DNA of 49,207 nucleotides from Nocardiopsis listeri NBRC 13360 (GTDB lineage: Bacteria; Actinomycetota; Actinomycetes; Streptosporangiales; Streptosporangiaceae). Both the position numbers and the translations under genes were made by a program. Location of the stretch: contig NZ_BCSH01000062.1 in NCBI RefSeq assembly GCF_001570765.1, positions 1-49,207 of the forward strand. Direction: 5' to 3'. Numbering within the stretch: position 1 is the stretch's first letter; every line of letters starts with the position of its first letter. Positions 8,438 through 17,464 of this stretch are shown here, one piece after another. The notes below the pieces were generated by a model. It did no database searches. It was not told the origin of the DNA and saw only the letters and a list, made by a program, of their open reading frames with translations.

Positions 8438-9388
8438 ATGCGCGTCTTCATGCGCCTGGCCCTGCGCAGAACACTGGTCCTACCGGTGATGCTCCTGGGC
8501 GTCTCCCTGCTGGTCTTCGTGATCCTTCAGTTCTCACCGAACGACCCCGCCTACAACGCCCTGGGCGTGGGCGCCAGCGAGGAGGCCCGTGCCGCCTACG
8601 CCGCGGAACACGGACTCGACCGACCACTGCCCGTCCGTTACGTCGACTTCCTCGGGGGCCTGCTCCAGGGTGACCTGGGAATGACCGCGCCGCCGGCCAC
8701 CCCCGTGGTCGACCGGATCGCGGAGGCCTTCCCGCTCACCCTGGAACTGACCATGACGGGCATGGGCGGAGCCGTCGTCTTCGCCCTGTTCATGGGACTC
8801 ACCGGCGCCCTGTGGCGGGACCGTTGGCCCGACCAGGTCACCCGGATCGTGTCCATCGCCTGTGTGGCGCTCCCGCCTTTCTGGCTGGCGATCCTGCTCA
8901 TCCAGCAGTTCTCCCTCGGGCTCGGACTCCTGCCCACCGGTGGCTACACCGCTCCGGCCGACTCCCTCTCCGGTTGGGTCATGACCATGACCCTGCCGAC
9001 CATCGCGGTGGCGATCCCCATCGGCGCACAGCTCTCCCGCCTGGTGCGCACCTCGATGGTGGAGGAACTCGACCGCGACTACGTCCGCACCGCCATGGGA
9101 AACGGCCTGCCCCGGTGGCTCGTACTGCGCGGCGCCCTGCGCAACGCGCTGATCACGCCGTTGACGGTGCTGGGGTGGCGGTTCGGCTACGCCCTCGGCG
9201 GCGCGGTGGTCATCGAGACCATCTTCGACCTGCCCGGCATGGGCCAACTCCTGCTCACCGGAGTGACCAACGCCGACGTCGCCCTCGTCCAGGGCGCCGT
9301 GCTCACGGTCGCCATCTCCCTCTTGGTCGTCAACCTCGTGATCGACCTGCTCTACGTCGTCGTCAACCCACGGATCCGAGAGGTGTGA
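8438..9388 (+). CDS. ABC transporter permease, DppB type
   Basis: A 316-residue membrane protein with six predicted TM segments. An N-terminal TM (LVLPVMLLGVSLLVFVILQF) is followed by the family's conserved external segment (YAAEHGLDRPLPVRYVDFLGGLLQGDLGMT). The EAA-type loop lies around residues 206-236 (DRDYVRTAMGNGLPRWLVLRGALRNAL), where the coupling helix meets the ATPase. It would form the heterodimeric channel with the permease half of the next gene. The preceding GAGGAG is somewhat far (10 nt) from the ATG at 8438; an ATG at 8450 is an alternative. It lies second in the nan import operon. Confidence 0.88.
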   Translation: MRVFMRLALRRTLVLPVMLLGVSLLVFVILQFSPNDPAYNALGVGASEEARAAYAAEHGLDRPLPVRYVDFLGGLLQGDLGMTAPPATPVVDRIAEAFPLTLELTMTGMGGAVVFALFMGLTGALWRDRWPDQVTRIVSIACVALPPFWLAILLIQQFSLGLGLLPTGGYTAPADSLSGWVMTMTLPTIAVAIPIGAQLSRLVRTSMVEELDRDYVRTAMGNGLPRWLVLRGALRNALITPLTVLGWRFGYALGGAVVIETIFDLPGMGQLLLTGVTNADVALVQGAVLTVAISLLVVNLVIDLLYVVVNPRIREV

Positions 9389-9392
9389 TCAC

Positions 9393-11351
9393 GTGCGCCC
9401 TCGACTCGCGGACCGCCTGACCGGGCTCTCCAAGCCCTCCGGGAAAAGCCGCCTGTCCCTCGCCGCGAGGATCTCCCTCGTGGTCATGCTGGCGATCTGC
9501 GTCATCGCGATCGCCGCACCCTTCTTCGCCCAGAACCCACTGGCCACGGGCGCCCCGGCCCAGCCGCCCGGACCCGAACACTGGTTCGGCACCGACCGGG
9601 CCGGACGCGACGTCTTCTCCCGGGTCGTGCACGGGGCGCGCTACTCGCTGCTGATCGGCATCGGGGCCACCCTGCTGGCCCTGTTCGTGGGCGGGATCCT
9701 CGGCGGTGTCGCCGCCACCTCCCACCGCGTCATCGACGAGTCGATCATGCGGGTGCTGGACGTGCTCATGGCGTTCCCCGGGATCGCCCTGGCCGCCGTG
9801 CTGGTCGCGGTCTTCGGCAGTGGCATCCCCGTTCTCATCGCCGCCATCGCGGTGATCTACGTGCCCTCACTGGCCAGGGTCGTGCGCGCCAACGTCCTGA
9901 CCCAGTACGGGGAGGACTACGTATCGGCGGAACGCCTGATCGGTGCCCGCCGCCACTACGTGTTGATCAAGCACGTCGCGATCAACTGCGCCGCGCCGGT
10001 CATGGTGTTCGCGGCCATCCTGGTGGCCGACGCGATCGTCTACGAGGCCAGCCTGGCCTTCATCGGCGCCGGTATCCAGGACCCGCTGCCCAGCTGGGGC
10101 AACGTCATCTCCTACGGACGTCAGCTCCTGCTGTCCGGCGGCTGGTGGGCCACCTTCTTCCCCGGCCTGGCCATCCTGCTGACGGTGCTCGCCCTCAACA
10201 TCCTCTCCGAGGGACTCACCGACGCCTGGGCCGCGCCCAAGAGCGCGGTGCGCAGCGGGGGCGGCGCGACCGACTCCGCCGAGACCACCACCGACCTCCC
10301 GGCCGAGGACGACGACCGCACCGAGGTCCTGGGCCGTCTCGCCACGGCCGTCCGTGAACGCGAGGAGACCGTACCGCCGGTCGCCGAGGACGCGCCCACC
10401 CTGCTGTCCGTGCGCGACCTGCGGATCGGGTTCCCCGGCAGCCACGGCGACGTGTCCGTGGTCGACGGGCTCTCCTTCGACGTCCGAGCCGGAGAGACCC
10501 TCGGCCTGGTCGGCGAGTCCGGCTGCGGCAAGAGCCTCACCAGCCTCGCCCTGATGGGTCTGCCGCCCCGCCAGGCCGAGGTGACGGGCGAGATCCTCTA
10601 CGACGGCAAGGACCTGCTGTCCCTCTCCCGGAAGGAGCGGCGCGCCTACTCCGGACCCGAGCTGGCGATGGTCTACCAGGACGCCATGTCGTCCCTGAAC
10701 CCCTCGGTCCTGGTCGGCACCCAGCTGCGCCAGCTCACCAGCCGGGGCGGTGACCAGAGCCCGGCCGAACTCCTGGACCTGGTCGGCCTCACCCCCGAGC
10801 GCACCATGCGCAGCTACCCGCACGAGCTCTCCGGGGGTCAGCGCCAACGCGTGCTCATCGCCATGGCGCTCTCCCGCAAACCGCGGCTGCTCATCGCCGA
10901 CGAACCGACCACGGCGCTGGACGTCACCGTCCAGGCCCAGGTGGTGGAACTGCTCGGCAGGCTTCGGGACGAACTCGGCTTCGCGATGGTGCTGGTCTCG
11001 CACGACCTCGCCCTGGTCGCCGAGATGTCCCACCGCGTGGCCGTCATGTACGCGGGCCGGCTCGCCGAGGTCGCGCCCGTCCGCGACCTGCTCACCCGGC
11101 CGCGCCACCACTACGCGCGGGGAATGCTCGGTTCGGTCCTGTCCCTGGAGGCGGGGGCCGAACGCCTCCACCAGATCCCCGGGGTCGTACCGGCCGCGCA
11201 GGACTTCGGTGCGGGCTGCCGTTTCGCCGGCCGCTGCTCCGCCGTCACCCCCGAGTGCCTGACCGCACCGCCCTCCCTGACCAACGACGGTCCCGGCCAC
11301 GACTACGCATGCCTGCATCCCGCCCCGGAGCCGAAGGGGGCCCTGCTGTGA
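9393..11351 (+). CDS. Fused ABC permease-ATPase (DppC-DppD fusion)
   Basis: A 652-residue single frame. Residues about 20-285 are a DppC-type permease: N-terminal TM, FGTDRAGRDVFSRVVHGARYSLLIG, an EAA loop with VSAERLIGARRHYVLIKHV. An acidic linker (about 290-335) joins a DppD-type ATPase with Walker A GESGCGKS, signature LSGGQRQR, Walker B LLIADEP, H-loop SHD and a C-terminal cysteine-containing oligo_HPY segment (GCRFAGRCSAVTPEC). Dpp systems normally encode these separately. A permease-ATPase fusion is, as far as I recall, also a feature of sialic acid SAT-type ABC systems. GTG start at 9393, 4 bp after the previous stop; its own stop overlaps the next start by 4 bp. Confidence 0.9.
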   Translation: MRPRLADRLTGLSKPSGKSRLSLAARISLVVMLAICVIAIAAPFFAQNPLATGAPAQPPGPEHWFGTDRAGRDVFSRVVHGARYSLLIGIGATLLALFVGGILGGVAATSHRVIDESIMRVLDVLMAFPGIALAAVLVAVFGSGIPVLIAAIAVIYVPSLARVVRANVLTQYGEDYVSAERLIGARRHYVLIKHVAINCAAPVMVFAAILVADAIVYEASLAFIGAGIQDPLPSWGNVISYGRQLLLSGGWWATFFPGLAILLTVLALNILSEGLTDAWAAPKSAVRSGGGATDSAETTTDLPAEDDDRTEVLGRLATAVREREETVPPVAEDAPTLLSVRDLRIGFPGSHGDVSVVDGLSFDVRAGETLGLVGESGCGKSLTSLALMGLPPRQAEVTGEILYDGKDLLSLSRKERRAYSGPELAMVYQDAMSSLNPSVLVGTQLRQLTSRGGDQSPAELLDLVGLTPERTMRSYPHELSGGQRQRVLIAMALSRKPRLLIADEPTTALDVTVQAQVVELLGRLRDELGFAMVLVSHDLALVAEMSHRVAVMYAGRLAEVAPVRDLLTRPRHHYARGMLGSVLSLEAGAERLHQIPGVVPAAQDFGAGCRFAGRCSAVTPECLTAPPSLTNDGPGHDYACLHPAPEPKGALL

Positions 11352-12328
11352 CCGAGCCGATCGTGGAACTCGACGGGGCACACGTCGTCCACACCGCACG
11401 CACCGGGGGGCTGTTGCGCCGTGACCGCGTCCACGCCCTGACCGACGCCACCGCGACCATCGCGCGCGGCGAGGTCCTGGGCATCGTCGGCGAGTCCGGC
11501 TGTGGGAAGTCGACCCTGGCCAAGGTGGCGACCGGACTCCAACGACCCACCCGGGGAACCGTCCGCTTCCGCGGCGAGGACCTGTGGGCGATGCCCACCT
11601 CGCGACGCCGGCGGGAGTTCGGCTCGGCGATGGGCGTGGTCTTCCAGGACCCCTCGACCGCGCTCAACCCGCGCATGTCGGTCCGCGGGATCCTGCGGGA
11701 CCCGCTCGACGTCCACCGCCGGGGCACCATGAGCGAACGCGAGGCGCGCGTCGACGAGCTGATCGACCTGGTCGGTCTGCCCGGACACGTGGGCGAGGCC
11801 GTCCCGGCCCAGTTGTCGGGCGGCCAACGACAGCGCGTCGCCGTGGCCCGAGCCCTGGCCCTGCAACCGGACGTGGTGGTCGCCGACGAACCGACCAGCG
11901 CCCTGGACGTGTCCGTCCGCGCGCAGGTGCTCAACCTGCTCGTCGACCTCAGGTCCCGCCTGGGCCTGGGCATGGTGTTCGTGTCCCACGACATCCAGAC
12001 CGTCCGCCACCTCGCCGACCGCATCGCCGTGATGTACCTCGGGCGCATCGTCGAGGAGGGACCCGCCGAACAGATCGTCGCGGACCCCCGTCACCCCTAC
12101 ACCCGGGCCCTGTTCTCCGCCACCCCGAGTCTGACGCAGCGCTCGGAGCGGATCATCCTGCGCGGACCCGTACCGTCCGCCACCGCACCGCCCACGGGCT
12201 GTCCCTTCCGCACCCGCTGCTGGAAGGCGACCGACGCCTGCGCCGAGGAGTTCCCGGTCGGCGACTCCGACAACGGGCACACATGGAACTGCGTCCACCC
12301 CGAATCGAACGCGAGGAGCACCGCATGA
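11348..12328 (+). CDS. ABC transporter ATP-binding protein, DppF type
   Basis: A 326-residue ATPase. The GTG at 11348 overlaps the previous stop as GTGA; an in-frame start at 11255 would lie deep in the preceding gene. Walker A GESGCGKSTL, Q-loop FQDPSTALNPRM, signature LSGGQRQRVAVARAL, Walker B VVVADEP and H-loop SHD are all intact. It ends in an oligo_HPY domain (GCPFRTRCWKATDAC). It would pair with the ATPase half of the preceding fusion to power uptake. Its end overlaps the lyase gene by 4 bp, so import and catabolism are translationally coupled. Confidence 0.9.
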   Translation: MTEPIVELDGAHVVHTARTGGLLRRDRVHALTDATATIARGEVLGIVGESGCGKSTLAKVATGLQRPTRGTVRFRGEDLWAMPTSRRRREFGSAMGVVFQDPSTALNPRMSVRGILRDPLDVHRRGTMSEREARVDELIDLVGLPGHVGEAVPAQLSGGQRQRVAVARALALQPDVVVADEPTSALDVSVRAQVLNLLVDLRSRLGLGMVFVSHDIQTVRHLADRIAVMYLGRIVEEGPAEQIVADPRHPYTRALFSATPSLTQRSERIILRGPVPSATAPPTGCPFRTRCWKATDACAEEFPVGDSDNGHTWNCVHPESNARSTA

Positions 12329-13254
12329 GTCAGCGCACGCCGAAGTACACGGGTGTGGTTCCGCCGATCGTGACCCCCCTGGACACGAACGGCGAGGTCG
12401 ACACCGTGTCACTGGAGCGGCTGGTCGGCTCCCTGCTCGACGCGGGGGTCTCCGGGATCTTCGCCCTGGGCAGCTCCGGTGAGTCCGCCTACCTGACCGA
12501 CGCCCAGCGCGACACGGTCCTGGACACGGTCGTCGGTGCGGTGTCCGGGCGGGTCCCGGTCATGGCCGGCTGCATCGAGACCACGACCAACAGGGTCGTG
12601 GAGCGGGCCGAGGCCGCCGCCGAGCAGGGGGCCGACGCTCTGGTGGTGACCGCGCCCTTCTACACGCGCACACACCCCGCCGAGATCGACCGCCACTTCC
12701 GCGTGGTGCGTCACCGGACCGAACTGCCGATCCTGGCCTACGACGTCCCGGTGTCGGTGCACAGCAAGTTGTCCGCGGACGAGGTCCTCCGGCTGGCCGC
12801 CGACGGGATCATCGACGGGATCAAGGACTCCAGCGGAGACGACCCGGGCCTTCGCGACCTGGTGATCGGTGGCCGGGAGATCCCGGGGTTCTCCGTGCTC
12901 ACCGGACACGAGGCCGTGGTCGACGCCATGATGCTGATGGGCGCCGACGGCGTGGTCCCCGGACTGGGCAACGTCGACCCCGCCGGCTACGTGCGTCTGA
13001 TGGCGGCCTGTCTGGCCGGTGACTGGGAGACCGCCCGGCGTGAGCAGGAGCGCCTGATCCGACTGTTCCGCATAGTCCGCGCGGCCGACCCCGCCACCGC
13101 CGGCGGATCCACCGCCGGGCTCGGCGCGTTCAAGTGCGCGCTCGCCCTCCTCGGCGTCATCGACGACCCCGTACCGGCGCCTCCGATGCGGCCCTTCACC
13201 GATGAGGAGACCTGGCGCGTCCGCGCGATCCTGGAGGAGGTCGGGCTGCTGTGA
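12325..13254 (+). CDS. nanA: DapA/NanA-family aldolase, probable N-acetylneuraminate lyase
   Basis: A 309-residue TIM-barrel class I aldolase. Visible are GSSGE near residue 50 (phosphate/carboxylate loop), the catalytic tyrosine in AYDVP and the Schiff-base lysine in IDGIKDSSGD. The arginine that follows the tyrosine in true dihydrodipicolinate synthases (YNVPSRT) is absent, which argues against DapA. The residues after the lysine (KDSSGD) resemble sugar-acid aldolases more than E. coli NanA (KFT). The assignment to sialic acid cleavage into ManNAc and pyruvate therefore rests mainly on position: between the importer and kinase/epimerase genes, with 4-bp overlaps on both sides. A related 2-keto-sugar-acid aldolase is the alternative. 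Confidence 0.82.
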   Translation: MSQRTPKYTGVVPPIVTPLDTNGEVDTVSLERLVGSLLDAGVSGIFALGSSGESAYLTDAQRDTVLDTVVGAVSGRVPVMAGCIETTTNRVVERAEAAAEQGADALVVTAPFYTRTHPAEIDRHFRVVRHRTELPILAYDVPVSVHSKLSADEVLRLAADGIIDGIKDSSGDDPGLRDLVIGGREIPGFSVLTGHEAVVDAMMLMGADGVVPGLGNVDPAGYVRLMAACLAGDWETARREQERLIRLFRIVRAADPATAGGSTAGLGAFKCALALLGVIDDPVPAPPMRPFTDEETWRVRAILEEVGLL

Positions 13255-14183
13255 GCAGGGTCGCGGTGGCCCTGGACATCGGCGGCACCAAGACCGGGGC
13301 GGCCACGGTCACCGCCGACGGGGCCGTTCTCACCCGCGCCAAGCGCCCCACCCCGGCCGCCGGGGGAGCCCGTGCGGTACTCGACACAGCGGTCGAACTG
13401 GCCCGTGAGGTGGGTGCCGACCACGAGGTCGTCGGGGTCGGCGTCGGCAGCGCCGGGGTCGTCGACCCCGACACCGGGCTGGTGCTCTCGGCCACGGACT
13501 CCCTGCCCGGCTGGGCCGGTACCGACCTTCGCGGGCACCTGACCGCGGAACTCGGGGTGCCGGTGACCGTGGTCAACGACGTCCACGCCCACGCCCTGGG
13601 GGAGTACCGCCGGGGCGCGGCCCGGGGAGGCTCGACGGTCGTGCTGGTGGCCGTCGGCACCGGGGTGGGCGGTGCCCTGCTGTGCGAAGGACGGATCCAC
13701 GGCGGGGCACGGGCGGCCGCGGGCCACGTCGGACACGTGCCCGTGGCCGCCGCGGCCGGCCGCCGCTGTCCCTGCGGGGCCGAGGGCCACGTCGAGTCGG
13801 TCGCCTCCGGCCCCGCGTTGGTGGCCGAGTACACCGAACGCGGGGATGCCGCAGTGACACGGCTGGAGGAGGTCGTGGCACTGGCGGACCGTGACCCGGT
13901 GGCCCGCTCCGTGTTGGTCGAGGGGGCCACGGCCCTGGGATCGGCGCTGGCCGGCCTGGCCAACGTGGTCGACCCCGACGTCATCGTGGTCGGGGGCGGA
14001 GTCGCCGGGGCGGGGGCCCACTGGTGGTCGGCGCTGACCGAGGAGATCGAACGGGGCCTGGTCCCGGCTCTGCGCGGACTGTCGGTGGTCCCCGCCGCGC
14101 TGGGGGCGGACGCGGCCCTGCTGGGCGCCGCCCACCTGGTGTGGCGGGAAGTCGAAGAGACGATGTGGGAGGAACACCGATGA
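13251..14183 (+). CDS. nanK: ROK family sugar kinase, probable N-acetylmannosamine kinase
   Basis: A 310-residue protein. The GTG at 13251 overlaps the lyase stop. The ROK phosphate loop DIGGTKT lies near residue 8, the catalytic aspartate in VVNDVHAHALGEY, and the ATP-binding GTGVGGAL follows. The usual ExGH substrate motif is GHVGH, with histidine in place of glutamate; from memory E. coli NanK shows the same change. The zinc motif is CPCGAEGHVE, so the third cysteine is replaced by histidine or lost. It would phosphorylate ManNAc to ManNAc-6-P, feeding NanE encoded just downstream (4-bp overlap). Confidence 0.87.
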   Translation: MSRVAVALDIGGTKTGAATVTADGAVLTRAKRPTPAAGGARAVLDTAVELAREVGADHEVVGVGVGSAGVVDPDTGLVLSATDSLPGWAGTDLRGHLTAELGVPVTVVNDVHAHALGEYRRGAARGGSTVVLVAVGTGVGGALLCEGRIHGGARAAAGHVGHVPVAAAAGRRCPCGAEGHVESVASGPALVAEYTERGDAAVTRLEEVVALADRDPVARSVLVEGATALGSALAGLANVVDPDVIVVGGGVAGAGAHWWSALTEEIERGLVPALRGLSVVPAALGADAALLGAAHLVWREVEETMWEEHR

Positions 14184-14866
14184 CGAACGTGGCGGAGCGG
14201 CTCCGGTCGGGGGTCGTGGTCTCCTGCCAGGCCTACCCGGGGGAGCCGATGCGCGACCCGGACACGATGGCCCGGGTCGCGCGGGCCGCGCAGGACGGCG
14301 GCGCGGTGGGGATCCGGGCCCAGGGACTCACCGACCTGGTCCGGATCCGCGAGGCCACCGACCTGCCGCTGATCGGTCTGGTCAAGGAGGGGAACAGCGG
14401 GGTCGTGATCACTCCGACCCTGGGCCTGGCGCTGGAGGTGGCGCGCGCCGGCTCCGACATCGTGGCGATCGACGCGACCGGCCGCAGGCGGCCGGACGGG
14501 AGCGCCACCGCCGACATCGTCCGCGCGGTCCACGAGGAGACGGGCCGGCTGGTCATGGCCGACGTCGCGACCCACGAGGAGGGACTCGCCGCGGTGGCGG
14601 CGGGCGCGGACCTGGTGGGCACCACCCTGTCCGGCTACACCCCCACCACGACCGGTGGGGAGGGGCCCGACCTGGACCTGGTGGAGAGCCTCGCGGGAGC
14701 CCTGGACGTCCCGGTGCTGGCCGAGGGGCGTGTCCACCGGCCCGAACAGGTCACCGAGGCCTTGCGCCGCGGCGCCTTCGCCGTGGTCGTGGGCACGGCC
14801 ATCACCCACCCGGCCACGCTGACGAGCTGGTTCGTGGCCGCCGCGCGCGCCGACGGCGGCGAATGA
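14180..14866 (+). CDS. nanE: N-acetylmannosamine-6-phosphate 2-epimerase
   Basis: A 228-residue TIM-barrel protein that matches NanE throughout: VVSCQAYPGEPMRDP at the start, GAVGIRAQG, the catalytic lysine in IGLVKEG, VITPT, IVAIDATGRRRPDG, MADVATHEEG and the late glycine phosphate loop VVVGTAITHP. It converts ManNAc-6-P to GlcNAc-6-P, which enters amino-sugar catabolism through NagA and NagB (not in this window). The ATG at 14180 overlaps the kinase stop; a longer in-frame reading from 14024 is only a shadow of the kinase gene. It is the last gene of the operon and is followed by a strong hairpin. Confidence 0.94.
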   Translation: MTNVAERLRSGVVVSCQAYPGEPMRDPDTMARVARAAQDGGAVGIRAQGLTDLVRIREATDLPLIGLVKEGNSGVVITPTLGLALEVARAGSDIVAIDATGRRRPDGSATADIVRAVHEETGRLVMADVATHEEGLAAVAAGADLVGTTLSGYTPTTTGGEGPDLDLVESLAGALDVPVLAEGRVHRPEQVTEALRRGAFAVVVGTAITHPATLTSWFVAAARADGGE

Positions 14867-14873
14867 ACGTCGG

Positions 14874-14906
14874 GGGGCCGAGGACGCGTCACGCGTCCCC
14901 GGCCCC
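14874..14906. terminator. Bidirectional terminator between convergent nanE and second ABC operon
   Basis: A 15-bp stem with one mismatch and a 3-nt loop (14889-14891), rich in G and C. It lies 8 bp after the nanE stop and 12 bp from the stop of the convergent ATPase gene, so it can serve both strands. Confidence 0.75.
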
Positions 14907-14918
14907 TCACCGCCGCGT

Positions 14919-16586
14919 TCAGCCGTCGGTGACCCGGTCCTCGGATTCCATTCCCGGGCGCTCCGGAGCGCCCGGGAACGACAGTTCGAAGTCGGGGGTG
15001 TCGGCGATCAACGCCCGCGTGTACTCGTGTTCGGGGGTCGACATCACCTGTCCCACCGGCCCGTACTCCACGATCTCCCCTCCGTTGAGGATCGCGACCC
15101 GGTCGGCGATATTGGACACCAACGCGATGTTGTGCGTGACGAACAGCAGCGCCATCCCGTCGTCCTGCAACGACCGCAGGAGCTTGACGATCTCCGCCTG
15201 CACCGACACGTCCAGGGCCGACGTGATCTCGTCGCACACCAGCAGGTCCGGCCGGGTCGCCACCGCGCGGGCGATGCACACCCGTTGACGCTCACCACCA
15301 CTGAGCTGCTCGGGGAACCGCTCCCCGTAGGAGGCGGGCAGTGCCGCCCGTTCCAAGGCCTGGGCCACCACCGAATCCGCGTTGGCGGGGCGACCCGCCA
15401 GGTGCCGGTAGGGGCCCAGGATCTGGTCGCGCACCCGCTTGCGCGGGTTCAGCGCCTCGTAGGGGTTCTGGAACACGTACTGGATCCGGCGACGCTGCTC
15501 GGCGGTGCGCCGATAGCTGTTCGTGGCCAGGGCCTGCCCGTCGAAGGACATCTCGCCGGAGAACTGGTGGTGCAACCCCACCACCGAACGCGACAGGGTC
15601 GTCTTGCCCGACCCCGACTCGCCCAGCAGGGCCACGCACTCGCCGGGGGAGACCGACAGGTCGATCCCCTCCAACACCCGCGTGCGCCCGTAACCGGCGG
15701 ACAGCCCGGAGATCCGCAGCAGCGGCTCCTCGTCCCGCTCCGGAGGGTCCTCGTGCCCGGAGGTGCGCAGCAGCGGCACCGCCATCAGCAGCCGCCGTGT
15801 GTACTCGTGCCGGGGGTTCGACAGCACCTCGTCGGCGCGCCCGTGCTCGACCAGCTCACCGCGGTACATGACCGCGATGTCGTCGGCCAGGTCCGCGACG
15901 ACCGCCATGTCGTGGCTGATGTACACACCCGCGGTCCCGTACTCGCGGGTCATCGACCGGATGGTCCCCAACACGTGCGCCTGGGTGGTCACGTCCAGAC
16001 CGGTGGTCGGCTCGTCCAGCACGATCAGGTCGGGGCGTCCCACGAACGCCATCGCGATCGCGACCCGCTGCTGCTGGCCACCGGACAACTGGTGCGGGTA
16101 TCGGCGTAGGAACGCGGGATCGTCGGGCAGCGCCACCTCGCGTAGGACCTCGCTCACCCGCTCCGTGACCTGTCCCGGCGTCGCGTCCGTGTCGTGCACG
16201 GCCTCGGTCAGCTGGGTGCCCAGACGCAACGCCGGGTTGAGCGCAGACGCGGGCGACTGCGGGATGTAGGCCACCGCGCGGCCGCGCAGCTCCCGCACCT
16301 GCCGCTCGTTCAGCGACGCGAGCTCGCGTTCGCCGACCCACACCCGGCCGTCGGTGATCTCCGTGGCCCGCTTGAGGTGGCGCAGCAGCGAGAGCCCCAG
16401 TGTGGTCTTGCCGGAGCCGGACTCGCCGACCAGGCCGAGGATCTCTCCTCGGTTCACGGTCACGGACACGCCGCTGATGATCTCGACGTCCGAGGGACGA
16501 CCGATCACCGTCAGGCCGTCGACCCTCAACACGGTCTCTTCGCCGGTGGGCTCATCGGCCCCCGTCGGTTCCGGACGCTCAGTCAC
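14919..16586 (-). CDS. ABC transporter fused double ATPase (DppD-DppF type)
   Basis: A 555-residue protein with two complete ATPase domains. Domain 1 (about 20-255) has Walker A GESGSGKTTL, signature LSGGQQQRVAIAMAF and Walker B LIVLDEP. Domain 2 (about 275-530) has GESGSGKTTLSRS, signature LSGGERQRVCIARAV and LLVCDEI, with H-loops SHD and THN. The GTG at 16586 overlaps the permease stop as GTGA; the longer reading from 16886 lies inside the permease gene. Both oligo_HPY tails are short, unlike the importer in the nan operon. It energises the second Dpp-type importer; the substrate is not evident. Confidence 0.88.
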   Translation of the reverse strand: MTERPEPTGADEPTGEETVLRVDGLTVIGRPSDVEIISGVSVTVNRGEILGLVGESGSGKTTLGLSLLRHLKRATEITDGRVWVGERELASLNERQVRELRGRAVAYIPQSPASALNPALRLGTQLTEAVHDTDATPGQVTERVSEVLREVALPDDPAFLRRYPHQLSGGQQQRVAIAMAFVGRPDLIVLDEPTTGLDVTTQAHVLGTIRSMTREYGTAGVYISHDMAVVADLADDIAVMYRGELVEHGRADEVLSNPRHEYTRRLLMAVPLLRTSGHEDPPERDEEPLLRISGLSAGYGRTRVLEGIDLSVSPGECVALLGESGSGKTTLSRSVVGLHHQFSGEMSFDGQALATNSYRRTAEQRRRIQYVFQNPYEALNPRKRVRDQILGPYRHLAGRPANADSVVAQALERAALPASYGERFPEQLSGGERQRVCIARAVATRPDLLVCDEITSALDVSVQAEIVKLLRSLQDDGMALLFVTHNIALVSNIADRVAILNGGEIVEYGPVGQVMSTPEHEYTRALIADTPDFELSFPGAPERPGMESEDRVTDG

Positions 16587-17464
16587 TTCTCGACCCCCCG
16601 GTCGATACCGATCGCCGCGCGGGACAGCCCGTCGGTGATGAGGTTGGCGCCCACCGTCAGGATCGCGATCGCCGTCACGGGGAGGGCCACCGCCCACGGT
16701 TGCACGGCCATCCCCTGTCGGTTCTCGTTGATCATCAGGCCCCAATCGGCGGTGGGCGGCTGCATACCCATGCCGAGGAAGCCCAGCACGGCCACCACCC
16801 CGATCGAGTAGGTCAGGCGCAGGCCCAGTTCGACCAACAGCGGGCTGGTCACGTTCGGCAGGATCTCCACCGCCATGATCCGCCAACGAGGCAGCCCGAT
16901 CGCCTCGGCGGCCTTCACGTAGTCCTGTTCGATCACCTTGCGGGTGGCCTCACGGATCACCCGGGCTACACGTGGCATGTGCGACACCGCGATCACGGTG
17001 ACGATCAGCCACACCTTCGGGCCGATGATCGACATCACCAGCAGCGCCGCGATGAGCTGCGGGAACGCCAGTAGTACTTCGCTGACCCGCATGAGGACGT
17101 CGTCCACCCAGCCTCGGCGGTAACCGGCGATGATGCCGATCACGGTGCCCGCGGCCACGCCGATACCGGCGGCGGAGCCGGCCAACAGCAACAGCGTCCA
17201 TCCACCCCACAGGAACCGGGTGAGCACGTCGCGGCCTCGGTTGTCACCGCCGAACAGCACATCGTCCACACCCGATTCGAACGGCTTGGCCACGAACTCG
17301 GTGGGTGTGTAGGGGGCCACGAAGGGGCCCACCACGGCGACCAGTACGACGAGGCCGGTCAGGGCCACCCCGATCCTGGTACGCCCGAACCGCCACGCGG
17401 TCCGGAACAGCCCCGGACGCCGGACCGGCGTCTTGGGGGTGGTGCTCATCGAAGGTCCACTCAT
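16583..17464 (-). CDS. ABC transporter permease, DppC type (second importer)
   Basis: A 293-residue membrane protein with an N-terminal cytoplasmic basic stretch, a TM (GVALTGLVVLVAVVGPFVAPY) and five more helices. The conserved extracellular segment reads VLFGGDNRGRDVLTRFLWGGW. The EAA-type loop reads VIEQDYVKAAEAIGLPRWRIM. It pairs with the DppB-type permease of the preceding gene, whose stop overlaps its ATG by 4 bp (17461-17464). It would form the translocation channel of the second importer. Confidence 0.88.
   Translation of the reverse strand: MSGPSMSTTPKTPVRRPGLFRTAWRFGRTRIGVALTGLVVLVAVVGPFVAPYTPTEFVAKPFESGVDDVLFGGDNRGRDVLTRFLWGGWTLLLLAGSAAGIGVAAGTVIGIIAGYRRGWVDDVLMRVSEVLLAFPQLIAALLVMSIIGPKVWLIVTVIAVSHMPRVARVIREATRKVIEQDYVKAAEAIGLPRWRIMAVEILPNVTSPLLVELGLRLTYSIGVVAVLGFLGMGMQPPTADWGLMINENRQGMAVQPWAVALPVTAIAILTVGANLITDGLSRAAIGIDRGVEK

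Noticed and set aside
12325..13254. Annotation of the aldolase as dihydrodipicolinate synthase (DapA)
   Set aside because: The arginine following the catalytic tyrosine in DapA is missing and the gene is embedded in a sialic acid operon.
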